Below, piece by piece: positions 1-9,756 of a DNA stretch of 42,054 nt. Position 1 is the first letter of the stretch; each line of letters starts with the position of its first letter. The translations under genes were made by a program, and so were the position numbers. The notes under the pieces are model-generated. The model was not told where the DNA came from. It saw only the letters and a list, made by a program, of their open reading frames with translations, and ran no database searches. The stretch is from Betaproteobacteria bacterium (lineage in GTDB: Bacteria > Pseudomonadota > Gammaproteobacteria > Burkholderiales > SG8-39). Where the stretch lies: NCBI GenBank assembly GCA_947479645.1, contig CANKAJ010000029.1, positions 1-42,054 on the forward strand, written 5' to 3'.

Positions 1-1
1 A

Positions 2-121
2 GGTACGCCGTGCCTCGATTCACCGTCACAAATCGTGTCATTCGTTCGCCTCGCCTGTGTATCCTATGCCCATATCAAAGAACGTTTACTCTATGGCCTC
101 GATGACAAGTTCAATAAATAA
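2..121 (+). CDS. possible 3' end of an unidentified gene
   Basis: The frame beginning at base 2 is open to a TAA at 119-121 and would give a 39-residue tail ending YGLDDKFNK. I do not recognise it, and 39 open codons could occur by chance. A 6-bp inverted repeat (TGTCGG at 123-128, CCGACA at 135-140) follows the stop and could be a weak terminator, although its T-rich stretch begins only about 20 bases later. The rest of the interval up to truA shows no other gene. Confidence 0.2.
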   Translation, partial: GTPCLDSPSQIVSFVRLACVSYAHIKERLLYGLDDKFNK

Positions 122-233
122 GTGTCGGCTAAGTCCGACAGGCTGCTAGTGCGCCGATTCTTTTTTGGAGTTCGTAATGACCTGCGAGGTATTTTTGTTG
201 CAGCAACGTCTTCTCAAAATATTGGCTTGACTC

Positions 234-1028
234 GTGCGTATCGCAATAGGTATCAGCTACGACGGTAGCCGGTTTGAGGGCTGGCAGTCACAGTCATCCG
301 GCAACACAGTGCAGGACTGTCTGGAAGTTGCACTTGCGTCAATCGCAGGGCATCCGGTGCGCATTTCCGGGGCAGGGCGCACTGACGCAGGGGTGCACGG
401 GGTAGCTCAGGTTGCTCATTTTGACAGCGAGGCGGTTAGACCGAAGTCGGCATGGGTGCGTGGCGTCAATTCCCACCTTCCTGCTGAAATCGCAGTTCAG
501 TGGGCGCAGCCTGTGCCGGATGATTTTCATGCTCGTTTCTCGGCGTTAAGGCGTAGTTATCGTTATGTACTTTACAACCATCCGGTGCGTCCTGCAGTTG
601 CGGCGCGACATGTCGGCTGGTTCCATCTGCCATTGGATCTGGAAAAAATGCGAGCCGGTGCAGATATTCTTTTGGGCGAGCATGACTTTTCAGCGTTCCG
701 GTCTTCAGAATGCCAGGCAAAATCGCCCGTGCGCAGGCTGGAGCAGCTCTATATTTCCAGCCAAGGTCCCTACTTGCTGTTTGATTTAACTGCGAATGCC
801 TTCCTTCATCACATGGTGCGTAATCTGGTCGGTTGTCTTGTGTACGTAGGCAAAGGAAAACATCCGCCGCTCTGGATTGCAGATGTGCTCAAGGGGCGAG
901 ACCGCAAAGCTGCTGCACCGACCTTTTCGGGGGCGGGACTATATTTCACTGCCGTTGCCTACGAGTCGCGCTGGCACCTGCCTCCATTCGCCCGTATGAT
1001 GCCCTTCGGCATGGGAACGAATCATTGA
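234..1028 (+). CDS. truA: tRNA pseudouridine(38-40) synthase TruA
   Basis: TruA converts uridines 38-40 in the anticodon stem-loop of many tRNAs to pseudouridine; it is a cytoplasmic homodimer. The 264-residue product has the usual family length and opens with the typical beta strand MRIAIGISYDG. The catalytic aspartate lies in GAGRTDAGVHG, at residue 51. The start is GTG at 234, chosen because it gives the family's normal N-terminus and no upstream methionine fits. The stop overlaps the start of trpF (TTGA), so the two are probably translationally coupled. Having truA lead a trp/acc/fol operon is the common Burkholderiales arrangement. Confidence 0.95.
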   Translation: MRIAIGISYDGSRFEGWQSQSSGNTVQDCLEVALASIAGHPVRISGAGRTDAGVHGVAQVAHFDSEAVRPKSAWVRGVNSHLPAEIAVQWAQPVPDDFHARFSALRRSYRYVLYNHPVRPAVAARHVGWFHLPLDLEKMRAGADILLGEHDFSAFRSSECQAKSPVRRLEQLYISSQGPYLLFDLTANAFLHHMVRNLVGCLVYVGKGKHPPLWIADVLKGRDRKAAAPTFSGAGLYFTAVAYESRWHLPPFARMMPFGMGTNH

Positions 1029-1648
1029 AAACGCGCATTAAAATTTGCGGTATCACGCGCAGCCAAGATGGTGATGCAGCAGTTCGTCTGGGGGCGGATG
1101 CTCTCGGGTTCCTGTTCTGGGAACCTAGTCCACGCTACATTCCTCCGGCTCGGGCAAAGTCTATCGTGCATGCCGCCGGACCGTTTGTATCAACGGTGGG
1201 GGTTTTTGTAAATCCGACACGAAATGCGGTCGAGCGAGCCATCATTGAGTCAGGCATTTCGATGCTGCAGTTTCATGGTGAAGAATCGCCTGAATTTTGC
1301 ACCTGTTTCGGGAGACCCTACATCAAGGCATTCAAGGTTGGGCAGCACACGGATTTGTTAAAATCGGTAGAACTCTTTACCTCGGCTGCAGGATGGTTGT
1401 TTGACGCATTCGACGCGAAGCAGGTGGGTGGCACTGGCGCGACGTTTGACTGGAGCCTGATTCCAGGGAAGCTTGCGCGTCCCTTGGTTTTATCTGGTGG
1501 ACTTGACGTGGACAATGTTGAGGCCGCGATTCGGCGTTTACGCCCGTTTGCTGTCGATGTGTCGAGTGGTGTCGAGACCGGGGGCAAGGGCATCAAGGAT
1601 GCGGCGAAGATCGCTGCATTTATTCAAGGAGTACGCAGTGCTGACTAA
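1025..1648 (+). CDS. trpF: phosphoribosylanthranilate isomerase TrpF
   Basis: TrpF performs the Amadori rearrangement of phosphoribosylanthranilate to CdRP, the third step from chorismate to tryptophan. The 207-residue TIM-barrel protein carries the N-terminal KICGIT motif (Cys8 is the expected general base) and a C-terminal VDVSSGVE motif (Asp178 is the expected acid). The open frame continues upstream into truA, but homology begins at KTRIKICG, so I place the start at TTG 1025. That codon overlaps the truA stop by four bases (TTGA). It is followed by trpB, which it overlaps by 11 bases. Confidence 0.94.
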   Translation: MKTRIKICGITRSQDGDAAVRLGADALGFLFWEPSPRYIPPARAKSIVHAAGPFVSTVGVFVNPTRNAVERAIIESGISMLQFHGEESPEFCTCFGRPYIKAFKVGQHTDLLKSVELFTSAAGWLFDAFDAKQVGGTGATFDWSLIPGKLARPLVLSGGLDVDNVEAAIRRLRPFAVDVSSGVETGGKGIKDAAKIAAFIQGVRSAD

Positions 1649-2849
1649 TAACCTGCCCTACAACCTGCCTGATAGTAGTGGCCATTTTGGGCAATATGGT
1701 GGCGTATTTGTATCCGAGACGCTGATGCATGCGCTCGATGAGTTGAAGGCGATGTATGCGGCTTGCCAGAAGGACCCGGCGTTCACTGCCGAGTTTGAGG
1801 CCGACCTGAAGCATTATGTTGGCCGACCGACCCCAATCTATCATGCCAAGCGCTGGTCATCCCTGCTGGGCGGGGCGCAGATTTATCTGAAGCGCGAAGA
1901 CCTCAATCATACTGGTGCACACAAGATCAACAATACCGTGGGGCAGGCACTTGTCGCACGACGCATGGGAAAACCGCGAGTTATTGCAGAGACAGGGGCA
2001 GGGCAACATGGCGTTGCGACGGCAACAGTTGCGGCGCGCTACGGCATGGAGTGTGTTGTCTACATGGGTTCGGAGGACGTAAAGCGCCAGGCTGCCAATG
2101 TCTACCGCATGAAACTGCTGGGTGCCACTGTTGTTCCGGTGGAGTCAGGTTCAAAGACTCTCAAGGATGCATTAAATGAAGCGATGCGCGACTGGGTTAC
2201 CAATGTTTCAAATACCTTTTATATTATTGGGACGGTGGCAGGGCCGCATCCCTATCCAATGATGGTGCGCGATTTCCAGTCCGTAATCGGAAGGGAATGT
2301 CTTGCGCAAATGCCGGAAATGGTCGGGCGGCAACCAGATGCCGTGATCGCCTGCGTCGGAGGCGGTTCCAACGCCATGGGGATTTTCTATCCGTATATTC
2401 CGCATTCATCGGTGAAACTGATCGGCGTAGAAGCTGGCGGATTCGGGCTTGCCAGCGGAATGCACGCGGCGTCGTTGACTGCTGGGAAGCCCGGCGTACT
2501 GCATGGCAACCGTACCTACCTATTGCAGGATGAACATGGCCAGATTATCGAGACACACTCGATTTCGGCAGGACTCGATTACCCCGGTGTAGGCCCGGAA
2601 CATGCTTGGCTAAAGGATTCTGGCCGTGCCGAGTATGTCACTATTGATGACAGCGAAGCACTGCAAGCATTTCACGACTTGTGTCATATTGAAGGCATCA
2701 TTCCTGCGTTGGAATCCAGTCATGCGCTGGCACATGCGGCGAAGCTGGCACGTACGATGGACAAGAATAAAATTCTTCTGGTCAACCTCTCGGGGCGCGG
2801 CGACAAGGACATGCATACTGTTGCCGAGAAATCCGGAATCACCTTCTAG
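1638..2849 (+). CDS. trpB: tryptophan synthase beta subunit TrpB
   Basis: TrpB condenses indole, channelled from TrpA, with serine to give tryptophan, using PLP. The product has 403 residues, normal for TrpB1. Lys96 in HTGAHKINN is the Schiff-base lysine, and the glycine-rich phosphate-binding loop [10 protein letters not shown] is present. The start is GTG 1638, preceded by AAGGAG at 1626-1631 and overlapping the end of trpF. A longer open frame upstream is read-through of trpF sequence. The partner trpA lies downstream, separated from trpB by a DNA methyltransferase gene. Confidence 0.97.
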   Translation: MLTNNLPYNLPDSSGHFGQYGGVFVSETLMHALDELKAMYAACQKDPAFTAEFEADLKHYVGRPTPIYHAKRWSSLLGGAQIYLKREDLNHTGAHKINNTVGQALVARRMGKPRVIAETGAGQHGVATATVAARYGMECVVYMGSEDVKRQAANVYRMKLLGATVVPVESGSKTLKDALNEAMRDWVTNVSNTFYIIGTVAGPHPYPMMVRDFQSVIGRECLAQMPEMVGRQPDAVIACVGGGSNAMGIFYPYIPHSSVKLIGVEAGGFGLASGMHAASLTAGKPGVLHGNRTYLLQDEHGQIIETHSISAGLDYPGVGPEHAWLKDSGRAEYVTIDDSEALQAFHDLCHIEGIIPALESSHALAHAAKLARTMDKNKILLVNLSGRGDKDMHTVAEKSGITF

Positions 2850-2909
2850 CTTCAATTTGAAGGTTGGTGTTTCACCTGATCACAATTCCAATACGAAAAG
2901 CGCCTATTC

Positions 2910-3731
2910 TTGAATGCATCCCTGTACAACGAGGATTTCTTTGCCGGCATTCATCGTGTCGAAGATAGAAGCATTGATCTTGTCATTTCTGATCCTCCTT
3001 ATGGGCTTGGAAAGGATTATGGAAATGATTCTGATCATTTGTACGGTTCGGATTACGTCGAGTTCAGCAGGCGCTGGGTTGATGCGCTGCTACCCAAGCT
3101 GAAGCCGGGTGGTAGCCTGTACGTATTCTTGTCCTGGCAGAACAGTCCGGAGGTATTCAGCCTGTTCAAGACTCGCATGCAGATGATTAACGAGATCATC
3201 TGGGATAGGCGCGTTCCCAGCATGGGGGGCAGCACTCGCCGGTTTTCCTCGGTGCATGACAACATCGGACTATTCGCCATGTCGAAGGAATATTACTTTG
3301 ACCTCGATAGCGTGCGGGTTCCCTATGATGAGCAGACCAAGAAGGCCAGGACGCGCTCGATTTTTGTCGGCAAGAAGTGGCTCGAAATGGGCTACAACCC
3401 CAAAGACATGTGGAGCATTGCGCGGCTGCACAAGCAGGATCCGGAACGTGCAGATCATCCGACACAAAAGCCATTGGAACTTGTCGAGCGCATGGTACTG
3501 GCGAGTTGCCCTCCCGGCGGCTTGATTCTTGATCCATTCATGGGCTCAGGGACGGTAGCCGTAGCGGCTTTGCGGCATGGCAGGCGGGTGAGCGGCTTTG
3601 AACTCAATCCAGATTATTTCTCGGTGATCAAAAAGCGTGTAGCGGAATTTGGCGTGATCAACAAGTCGTCTTTTCGCTCAAGAGAATCACATCGGGTAGC
3701 CGGCGCGACGATGCCTGCCGGATCGGAATAG
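2910..3731 (+). CDS. orphan DNA methyltransferase (beta class, DPPY type) inside the trp operon
   Basis: This is a SAM-dependent DNA amino-methyltransferase (adenine-N6 or cytosine-N4). The catalytic motif SDPPYG is at residues 28-31 and the SAM-binding motif DPFMGSGT is near residue 210. That order, motif IV before motif I, defines the beta class, with the target-recognition region between them. No restriction endonuclease lies nearby, so it is an orphan. The only in-frame start after a TGA at 2877 is TTG 2910. It sits 60 bases after trpB and 15 before trpA. From memory, the equivalent trp-linked enzyme of Burkholderia cenocepacia has been linked to GTWWAC methylation; applying that here is inference. 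The function is probably epigenetic rather than tryptophan-related. Confidence 0.88.
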   Translation: MNASLYNEDFFAGIHRVEDRSIDLVISDPPYGLGKDYGNDSDHLYGSDYVEFSRRWVDALLPKLKPGGSLYVFLSWQNSPEVFSLFKTRMQMINEIIWDRRVPSMGGSTRRFSSVHDNIGLFAMSKEYYFDLDSVRVPYDEQTKKARTRSIFVGKKWLEMGYNPKDMWSIARLHKQDPERADHPTQKPLELVERMVLASCPPGGLILDPFMGSGTVAVAALRHGRRVSGFELNPDYFSVIKKRVAEFGVINKSSFRSRESHRVAGATMPAGSE

Positions 3732-3746
3732 GAATAGGTATATAGC

Positions 3747-4553
3747 ATGTCCAGAATAGAATCCGTATTTCAAGAATTGAAGCGCAGTGGTCGCAAAGCG
3801 CTTGTTCCCTATGTTACCGCTGGGTATCCGCATCCATCGGTCACCTTGCCGTTGATGCATGCCATGGTTGAAGCCGGAGCGGATGTGATTGAGCTGGGTG
3901 TGCCATTTTCAGACCCGATGGCGGACGGTCCGGTTATTCAGCGAGCCGGCGAACTTGCTCTTAAGCACGGCGTTGGTTTGGTGCATGTGCTCGACATGGT
4001 TGCCCAATTTCGCAAGCACAATGCCGCGACACCGATCGTTCTAATGGGCTACGCCAATCCGGTCGAAGCGATGGGCAGAGACGCTTTTGCAAGTGCAGCT
4101 GCCACTGCTGGCGTTGATGGTGTGATTGTTGTCGATTATCCGCCTGAGGAGTGCGCAGAATTTGCGTCACTCTTGCGGAGCAAGAGTCTTGATCTGATTT
4201 TTCTGCTTGCGCCGACGTCGACCGATGAGAGAGTGGCGCAGGTAGCGAGCCTTGCCAGCGGTTACATCTATTATGTATCGCTGAAAGGAATTACCGGTGC
4301 CAGCAACTTGGACTTGACCGACGTGGCAGCTAATATCAAGCGCATTCGCAGCAAGACGAATTTGCCGGTAGGCGTAGGGTTCGGGATTCGTGATGGTGTT
4401 ACTGCTAGGGCTATTTGCGATCTGGCTGATGCGGCTATCATAGGTACACGCATCATTCAGGAAATAGACGTTGCCGGACCTGGAGAAATTCCGACGCGCA
4501 TCGGTGGATTCCTGAAGGGTATTCGTGCTGCAATGGACGGAGTCACGCCATGA
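3747..4553 (+). CDS. trpA: tryptophan synthase alpha subunit TrpA
   Basis: TrpA cleaves indole-3-glycerol phosphate to indole and glyceraldehyde-3-phosphate and passes indole to TrpB through the subunit tunnel. The 268-residue TIM barrel has Glu49 (in [10 protein letters not shown]) and Asp60, exactly the catalytic numbering of the Salmonella enzyme. The phosphate-binding GVGFGIRD segment is near the C-terminus. ATG 3747 follows the methyltransferase stop by 15 bases. The stop overlaps the accD start in an ATGA arrangement, indicating coupled translation. Confidence 0.97.
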   Translation: MSRIESVFQELKRSGRKALVPYVTAGYPHPSVTLPLMHAMVEAGADVIELGVPFSDPMADGPVIQRAGELALKHGVGLVHVLDMVAQFRKHNAATPIVLMGYANPVEAMGRDAFASAAATAGVDGVIVVDYPPEECAEFASLLRSKSLDLIFLLAPTSTDERVAQVASLASGYIYYVSLKGITGASNLDLTDVAANIKRIRSKTNLPVGVGFGIRDGVTARAICDLADAAIIGTRIIQEIDVAGPGEIPTRIGGFLKGIRAAMDGVTP

Positions 4554-5425
4554 GCTGGTTGCAGAAACTTTTGCCGCCCAAAATTAATCGGACCGAAGGC
4601 GGCAGCAGCATTCGCAAGACCGTGCCTGAGGGTCTGTGGAGCAAGTGCGCTTCCTGCGGTGAAGTTTTGTATGCGACGGACCTGGAAAAGAACTTTAATG
4701 TATGCCCGAAATGCGGGCATCACAATCGTATTTCGGCTCGCGTCAGACTGGACATGCTGCTTGATCCGGAAGGACGTTTCGAGATCGGCGCAGAAGTACT
4801 GCCTGTTGACACGCTGAAATTTAAGGATAGCAAGCGCTATTCCGATCGCCTGGCGGATGCTGAAAAGAATTCCGGAGAAACCGAGGCGCTGATTGTGATG
4901 CAGGGATCGATCAAGTCGGTGCCCGTGGTTATTGCAGTACTCGACTTCGAATTCATGGCGGGAACTATGGGCGCGGTTGTCGGAGAGCGTTTCGTTCGCG
5001 GAGTGCACGCCTGCCTGGATAACAACTTTCCGTTTATTTGCTTTACCGCCAGCGGCGGCGCACGCATGCAGGAAGGCATGTTATCGCTGATGCAGATGGC
5101 CAAAACGACTGCGGCACTGACCCATCTCTCGGCTAGAAAGCTGCCTTTTCTCTCCGTGCTGACCGATCCGACCACCGGTGGAGTCTCGGCCAGTTTCGCA
5201 TTTCTTGGCGACGTGGTGTTAGCTGAGCCCAAGGCGCTTATCGGATTTGCCGGGCCGCGAGTGATTGAGCAGACCGTGCGCGAAAAACTTCCTGAAGGAT
5301 TCCAGCGTTCGGAATTTTTGCTGGGAAAGGGAGCCATCGACATGATCGTCGACCGTCGTCAGATGCGCGACAAACTGGCGCAATTGCTCACGCTGCTATT
5401 GCGTATTCCGCCTGCGGGACATTGA
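4550..5425 (+). CDS. accD: acetyl-CoA carboxylase carboxyltransferase subunit beta AccD
   Basis: AccD forms, with AccA, the carboxyltransferase that moves CO2 from biotin to acetyl-CoA to make malonyl-CoA for fatty acid synthesis. The N-terminal zinc ribbon is intact (Cys33, Cys36, Cys52, Cys55). The crotonase-like fold follows, with the glycine-rich [11 protein letters not shown] segment and [13 protein letters not shown]. The 291-residue length is normal. The start ATG overlaps the trpA stop (ATGA). accA is not in the window, which is usual because the carboxyltransferase genes are generally dispersed. Confidence 0.97.
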   Translation: MSWLQKLLPPKINRTEGGSSIRKTVPEGLWSKCASCGEVLYATDLEKNFNVCPKCGHHNRISARVRLDMLLDPEGRFEIGAEVLPVDTLKFKDSKRYSDRLADAEKNSGETEALIVMQGSIKSVPVVIAVLDFEFMAGTMGAVVGERFVRGVHACLDNNFPFICFTASGGARMQEGMLSLMQMAKTTAALTHLSARKLPFLSVLTDPTTGGVSASFAFLGDVVLAEPKALIGFAGPRVIEQTVREKLPEGFQRSEFLLGKGAIDMIVDRRQMRDKLAQLLTLLLRIPPAGH

Positions 5426-5482
5426 TCGAACGAGATCTGTCGGCAATGGCAAGTCGTTAATTTTGCATTTACCTGGCTTTCC

Positions 5483-6802
5483 ATGTCCCCTAAAACTTTA
5501 GACCACTGGCTCGATTACATCGAGCAGATTCACCCCAAGACTATCGATATGGGGCTGGATCGGGTATTACAGGTTCGCAATTCCATGGGTAGGAGCTTCG
5601 CTGGTCCCGTCATCACGGTGGGAGGGACCAATGGCAAGGGTTCGACCTGTGCAATGCTCGAGTCCATCCTGCTGGCTGCAGGATACCGAGTCGGACTGTA
5701 TACGTCGCCGCATCTGTTGCGCTACAACGAACGCATACGCGTCAATGGTAAGGAAGTTACTGATGCGAAACTATGCGAGGCGTTTGAACAGGTGGAGTCG
5801 GCACGCGCATCATTTGCTGAACCGGGCAAATCAGTCGCATTGACCTATTTTGAATTTGGTACGCTGGCTGCGTGGGATGTATTCGTGGGGGCGAGTCTTG
5901 ATGTGGTGGTTCTCGAAGTCGGCCTGGGAGGGCGCCTCGATGCGGTCAATATCTTCGATGCTGATGCTGCCATATTAACCAGCATCGACCTTGATCATAT
6001 GGATTACCTTGGCGATACACGGGAAAGTATCGGCCGGGAAAAGGCTGGTATTTTTCGTCGTGGGAAGGCTGCTATTGTTTCAGACCCGGTGCCCCCTGCG
6101 AGCATTGTTGCGCATGGTCATGACATCGGCGCCGACTTGCAGTTGATTGGTCGCGATTTTGGTTATCAGGGTGACCGTCAGCAATGGCAGTTTTGGGGGC
6201 GCGGTGGAAAGCGGCCAACACTGGCCTATCCGGCGTTGCGTGGGGCGAATCAGTTGCTGAATGCATCAGCGGTACTGGCTGCACTTGACAGTCTGCGTGA
6301 CCGGCTTCCGGTTGGCATGAATCACATCCGGCTGGGTCTGGCTATGGTTGAGTTGCCAGGCCGTTTCCAGGTTTTGCCCGGTCGGCCGACCGTGGTGCTG
6401 GATGTGGCTCATAATCCTCATGCGGCAGCGGTATTGTCTGAAAACCTGTCCAATATGGGATTCTTTCCCGATACCCATGCCGTGTTTAGTATTCTGGGGG
6501 ATAAGGATATTGTCGGCGTGTGCCGGGCTCTGAGAGGGCGGGTTTCGCATTGGCACGTGGCTCCATTGCCTGGTCCTCGTGGTCGCAATGCGGCAAGTAT
6601 CGAGAAAGACATAGTTGGTAGCGCCGTGGGGGGCACCGTTACTGCCTATGCATCCCCGCGTGAGGCATATGTCGCGGCGCGCCGTCTTGTCAACGAAAAT
6701 GATAGAATTGTGGTGTTTGGTTCGTTCTTGATGGTCGCCGAAGTCATGGAGGCTATTAATGCAGAAGATGCCCACCACCGGGATGGGCCGGTAACCCCAT
6801 AA
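5483..6802 (+). CDS. folC: bifunctional folylpolyglutamate synthase / dihydrofolate synthase FolC
   Basis: FolC joins glutamate to dihydropteroate and then extends folate with further glutamates, using ATP in the cytoplasm. The 439-residue protein has the Mur-ligase-type P-loop GGTNGKGS near residues 47-54, the SIDLDHMDYLG magnesium/ATP segment and the C-terminal DVAHNPHA motif. It starts at ATG 5483, 57 bases after accD, and is the usual accD neighbour in proteobacteria. It is followed 22 bases later by a SPOR-domain gene, also a conserved order. Confidence 0.95.
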   Translation: MSPKTLDHWLDYIEQIHPKTIDMGLDRVLQVRNSMGRSFAGPVITVGGTNGKGSTCAMLESILLAAGYRVGLYTSPHLLRYNERIRVNGKEVTDAKLCEAFEQVESARASFAEPGKSVALTYFEFGTLAAWDVFVGASLDVVVLEVGLGGRLDAVNIFDADAAILTSIDLDHMDYLGDTRESIGREKAGIFRRGKAAIVSDPVPPASIVAHGHDIGADLQLIGRDFGYQGDRQQWQFWGRGGKRPTLAYPALRGANQLLNASAVLAALDSLRDRLPVGMNHIRLGLAMVELPGRFQVLPGRPTVVLDVAHNPHAAAVLSENLSNMGFFPDTHAVFSILGDKDIVGVCRALRGRVSHWHVAPLPGPRGRNAASIEKDIVGSAVGGTVTAYASPREAYVAARRLVNENDRIVVFGSFLMVAEVMEAINAEDAHHRDGPVTP

Positions 6803-6824
6803 TCGTTGCAATCGGCAAAATTAA

Positions 6825-7601
6825 TTGGCAGACAGCCAGGACGCTATCGATTTGAAGCGCCGCGCGCGGCGGCGATTGGTCGGCGCAATTGCGCTGATTG
6901 TTTTCGTCGTCATCGCGTTGCCTATTGTGCTCGACCGCGAGCCGAAGCAGGTGTCCCAGGATCTTACCATTCAGATTCCCAGTCAGGATTCTGGGAGGTT
7001 CTCCGGTCGTCTGGCTCCGGTGCAACCTGAGGCGATACCTAAATCTGTACCGGAAACTCCCTTACCAGCAGCAATGACTGGGAGTACGGACAGCGTAGTC
7101 AAGACCGAGGTCAAGCCAGAAAGTAAGGCCGATGCAACAATCAAGGTTGATGCTAAAGCGGAATCACGCTTGCCTGAGCAGGCGCCAGGGAAGTCTGGGG
7201 CGACCACTTCGGCGGTATCCAAGATGGATATTCCTGTGCAGAAGCAGAGTTCCACATTGGCTAACGCTGGCAGTTCGCATCCTCAAAGTGAAACGATTTT
7301 GCGCAAGGACACGTCAAAATTGGCGCCATCGGTACCTGCGGCCGAGGGTAAGCCCACTAAACCTGTTGCCGTGGAGCAAGGTTTTGTGGTTCCTCTTGGC
7401 GTATTTACCAAGGCGGACAATATCAAGCAGGTTCGTAGCAAGGCTGCAGCCGCGGGACTCAAGACATTTTCCGACCCGGTGGAAGGTTCCGACCGCGTGC
7501 GTGTTCGAGCAGGTCCATTCGCTACCCGTGAGATGGCTGAACAGGCGCGCGACAAGCTAAAGAGCGCAGGCTTGACCACGGGTGCCGTTCTTGCGCGTTG
7601 A
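6825..7601 (+). CDS. SPOR-domain membrane-anchored protein
   Basis: This is a 258-residue single-pass inner-membrane protein. An arginine-rich cytoplasmic N-terminus precedes a transmembrane helix at about residues 18-36. A periplasmic linker rich in Lys, Ser, Ala, Pro and Val follows, and a C-terminal SPOR domain covers about residues 183-258. SPOR domains bind glycan strands stripped of stem peptides at the division septum, so the protein probably localises to the divisome, as DedD and FtsN do. Its position between folC and cvpA matches E. coli dedD, but I leave the symbol open. The start is TTG 6825, chosen because no ATG precedes the membrane helix. Confidence 0.85.
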   Translation: MADSQDAIDLKRRARRRLVGAIALIVFVVIALPIVLDREPKQVSQDLTIQIPSQDSGRFSGRLAPVQPEAIPKSVPETPLPAAMTGSTDSVVKTEVKPESKADATIKVDAKAESRLPEQAPGKSGATTSAVSKMDIPVQKQSSTLANAGSSHPQSETILRKDTSKLAPSVPAAEGKPTKPVAVEQGFVVPLGVFTKADNIKQVRSKAAAAGLKTFSDPVEGSDRVRVRAGPFATREMAEQARDKLKSAGLTTGAVLAR

Positions 7602-7623
7602 CGGCCAGGTAAATAGCTGATCG

Positions 7624-8112
7624 ATGACCGGATTTGATTATGCCGTGCTGACAGTATTGGGACTTTCCCTGCTGTTGGCCTTAATGCGTGGATTGGTGCG
7701 TGAACTGGTGTCGCTGGCGGGATGGATGGCGGCTGTTGCACTGTCGATGCTGTTTACGCAGACGATTGCAGACATGCTGCCCAGGAGCCTTGGGCCATTC
7801 CTGGCAAGTCTGATCGCTTTTCTGGGCATATTCATCGCGGTGTGGATTTTGTCTGGGTTTGTTGGACTGTTGCTATCCAAGCTGGTAAGTGCGGCAGGAT
7901 TAGGATGGGCTGATCGCTTATTCGGCGCATTGCTCGGATTGGTGAGAGGTGTGCTTATCGTGTTGGTGGTGGTGATGCTCGCGGGATTAACTCCGTTGCC
8001 CCGAGAGCCTTTCTGGCGCAACGCGACGCTGTCTGCGCCGATTGAAACGGCGCTGGTTGCGTTGAAACCGTGGTTGCCCGACGCATTGACACAACATATT
8101 CGCTATCGCTAA
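7624..8112 (+). CDS. cvpA: CvpA family membrane protein
   Basis: This is a 162-residue inner-membrane protein with four predicted hydrophobic helices, starting MTGFDYAVLTVLGLSLL as CvpA proteins do. In E. coli CvpA is needed for colicin V production and tolerance of bile salts; its biochemical role is not settled. Its conserved partnership with purF, the next gene, supports the call. It starts 22 bases after the SPOR gene and ends 69 bases before purF. Confidence 0.9.
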   Translation: MTGFDYAVLTVLGLSLLLALMRGLVRELVSLAGWMAAVALSMLFTQTIADMLPRSLGPFLASLIAFLGIFIAVWILSGFVGLLLSKLVSAAGLGWADRLFGALLGLVRGVLIVLVVVMLAGLTPLPREPFWRNATLSAPIETALVALKPWLPDALTQHIRYR

Positions 8113-8181
8113 CTGGAAGTAAGGTGTGGGCAGGGGCAAGCCTCGGCAGACTCACGACATTGCAGGTAAAAAGGAATCGCC

Positions 8182-9687
8182 ATGTGCGGCATTATCGGAT
8201 TGGTTGCCAGAACGCCTGTCAACCAGACACTGTATGACGGTCTGTTGCTCTTGCAGCATCGGGGCCAGGATGCTGCTGGTATTGTCACGGAGTCATTCCA
8301 GACGTTTCATATGCACAAGGGACCAGGCTTGGTGCGTGATGTATTTCGCACTCGCAACATGCGCTCACTTCCAGGCGAGATGGGCATTGCGCACTGCCGT
8401 TATCCGACGGCGGGTTCCGCCTCAGATGCTGGTGAAGCACAACCTTTCTACGTTAATTCGCCCTTTGGTTTGGTGCTTGCGCACAATGGCAATCTCACCA
8501 ATTCCGACATCCTCAAGCAGGAGATGTTCAAGCAGGATCTGCGTCATATCAATACCAATTCGGATTCCGAAGTGCTTCTGAACGTCCTTGCGCATGAGTT
8601 GGAGGTTTCTGCCAAAGGCACGCGCCTGGATCCGGACAAGATATTTGCGGCAGTGTCCAACGTGCACCGGCGCTGCAAGGGTGCCTATGCGGTGGTGGCG
8701 ATGATTGCCGGTTATGGGTTGCTGGCATTCCGGGATCCATTCGGGATTCGTCCGCTGGTGTACGGCCGTGCCGAAACTGATCAGGGTACGGAGTATCTGG
8801 TCGCATCGGAAAGCGTTGCGCTCACCGGTTTCGGCTTCGAGTTGGTACGTGATGTGGAACCTGGCGAGGCTATATTCGTAGATGAGGCAGGCAAACTGCA
8901 CACGCGCCAGTGCTCAGCTAACCCAGTACTTTCGCCATGCATTTTCGAATATGTCTATCTGGCTCGCCCGGACTCGGTCATGGATGGCGCATCTGTCTAT
9001 GAGACTCGACTCAACATGGGACGCCACCTTGCAGCCAAGGTTTTAAGCGACCTGCCTGGTGCCAACATTGATGTAGTGATACCGGTTCCTGATACCAGCC
9101 GCCCCAGCGCACTTGAAATGGCCAATGTGCTGGGGGTCAGTTACAGAGAAGGTTTTGTGCGCAATCGATATATTGGTCGAACTTTCATCATGCCTGGCCA
9201 GACCAAGCGCAAGAAATCGGTGCGCCAGAAGTTGAATGTCATGGGTATGGAATTCAAGGGCAAGAATGTATTGATTGTCGATGATTCCATTGTTCGCGGG
9301 ACTACCAGCCGGGAGATTGTGCAGATGGCCCGCGAGGCGGGGGCAAGAAAAGTGTATTTTGCCTCTGCTGCTCCGGCGGTGCGCCATGCCAATGTCTACG
9401 GCATTGATATGCCGACCCGTGAGGAGTTGATCGCAACGGATCGTACCGACGCAGAAATTGCACGCGAAATCGAAGCCGATGCGGTGATTTACCAGGACAT
9501 CGAAGCACTGAAAAAGTCAGTCATGGAGGTTAATCCAAGTCTGACCCAATTTGAGACATCGTGTTTTGATGGTCGCTATGTCACGGGCGATGTTACTGCG
9601 GCCTATCTTGAATCCGTAGAGCGCAATCGTCATGCCGGCCGGCATGACGGAGAGGACGACACCGAACGCAATCAGCTGGATCTTTAG
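8182..9687 (+). CDS. purF: amidophosphoribosyltransferase PurF
   Basis: PurF makes 5-phosphoribosylamine from PRPP and glutamine, the first committed step of purine synthesis. The N-terminal glutaminase domain starts MCGIIGLV, so Cys2 becomes the nucleophile after methionine removal and there is no propeptide. The C-terminal phosphoribosyltransferase domain has the PRPP loop VLIVDDSIVRGTT near residues 363-375. The 501-residue length is close to the E. coli type. A short inverted repeat (CTGGG at 9699-9703, CCCAG at 9716-9720) follows the stop; it lacks a T tract, so any terminator role is uncertain. Confidence 0.97.
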   Translation: MCGIIGLVARTPVNQTLYDGLLLLQHRGQDAAGIVTESFQTFHMHKGPGLVRDVFRTRNMRSLPGEMGIAHCRYPTAGSASDAGEAQPFYVNSPFGLVLAHNGNLTNSDILKQEMFKQDLRHINTNSDSEVLLNVLAHELEVSAKGTRLDPDKIFAAVSNVHRRCKGAYAVVAMIAGYGLLAFRDPFGIRPLVYGRAETDQGTEYLVASESVALTGFGFELVRDVEPGEAIFVDEAGKLHTRQCSANPVLSPCIFEYVYLARPDSVMDGASVYETRLNMGRHLAAKVLSDLPGANIDVVIPVPDTSRPSALEMANVLGVSYREGFVRNRYIGRTFIMPGQTKRKKSVRQKLNVMGMEFKGKNVLIVDDSIVRGTTSREIVQMAREAGARKVYFASAAPAVRHANVYGIDMPTREELIATDRTDAEIAREIEADAVIYQDIEALKKSVMEVNPSLTQFETSCFDGRYVTGDVTAAYLESVERNRHAGRHDGEDDTERNQLDL

Positions 9688-9724
9688 ATATCGTTTTTCT
9701 GGGGAATGCGCATCACCCAGGAAT

Positions 9725-9753
9725 TTGACATCCCCATACGGTAATAGTAACTT
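9725..9753 (+). promoter_or_regulatory. sigma70 promoter for the metZ riboswitch transcript
   Basis: A perfect -35 TTGACA at 9725-9730 is followed, after 17 bases, by TAACTT at 9748-9753, which keeps the T, A and final T of the -10 consensus. Transcription would begin around 9760, exactly at the first paired base of the riboswitch, which supports both calls. Confidence 0.65.
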
Positions 9754-9756
9754 TGC

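Noticed and set aside
197-207. GTTGC-A-GCAAC palindrome before truA as an operator
   Set aside because: Five-base arms are likely by chance and there is no matching site elsewhere or known regulator.
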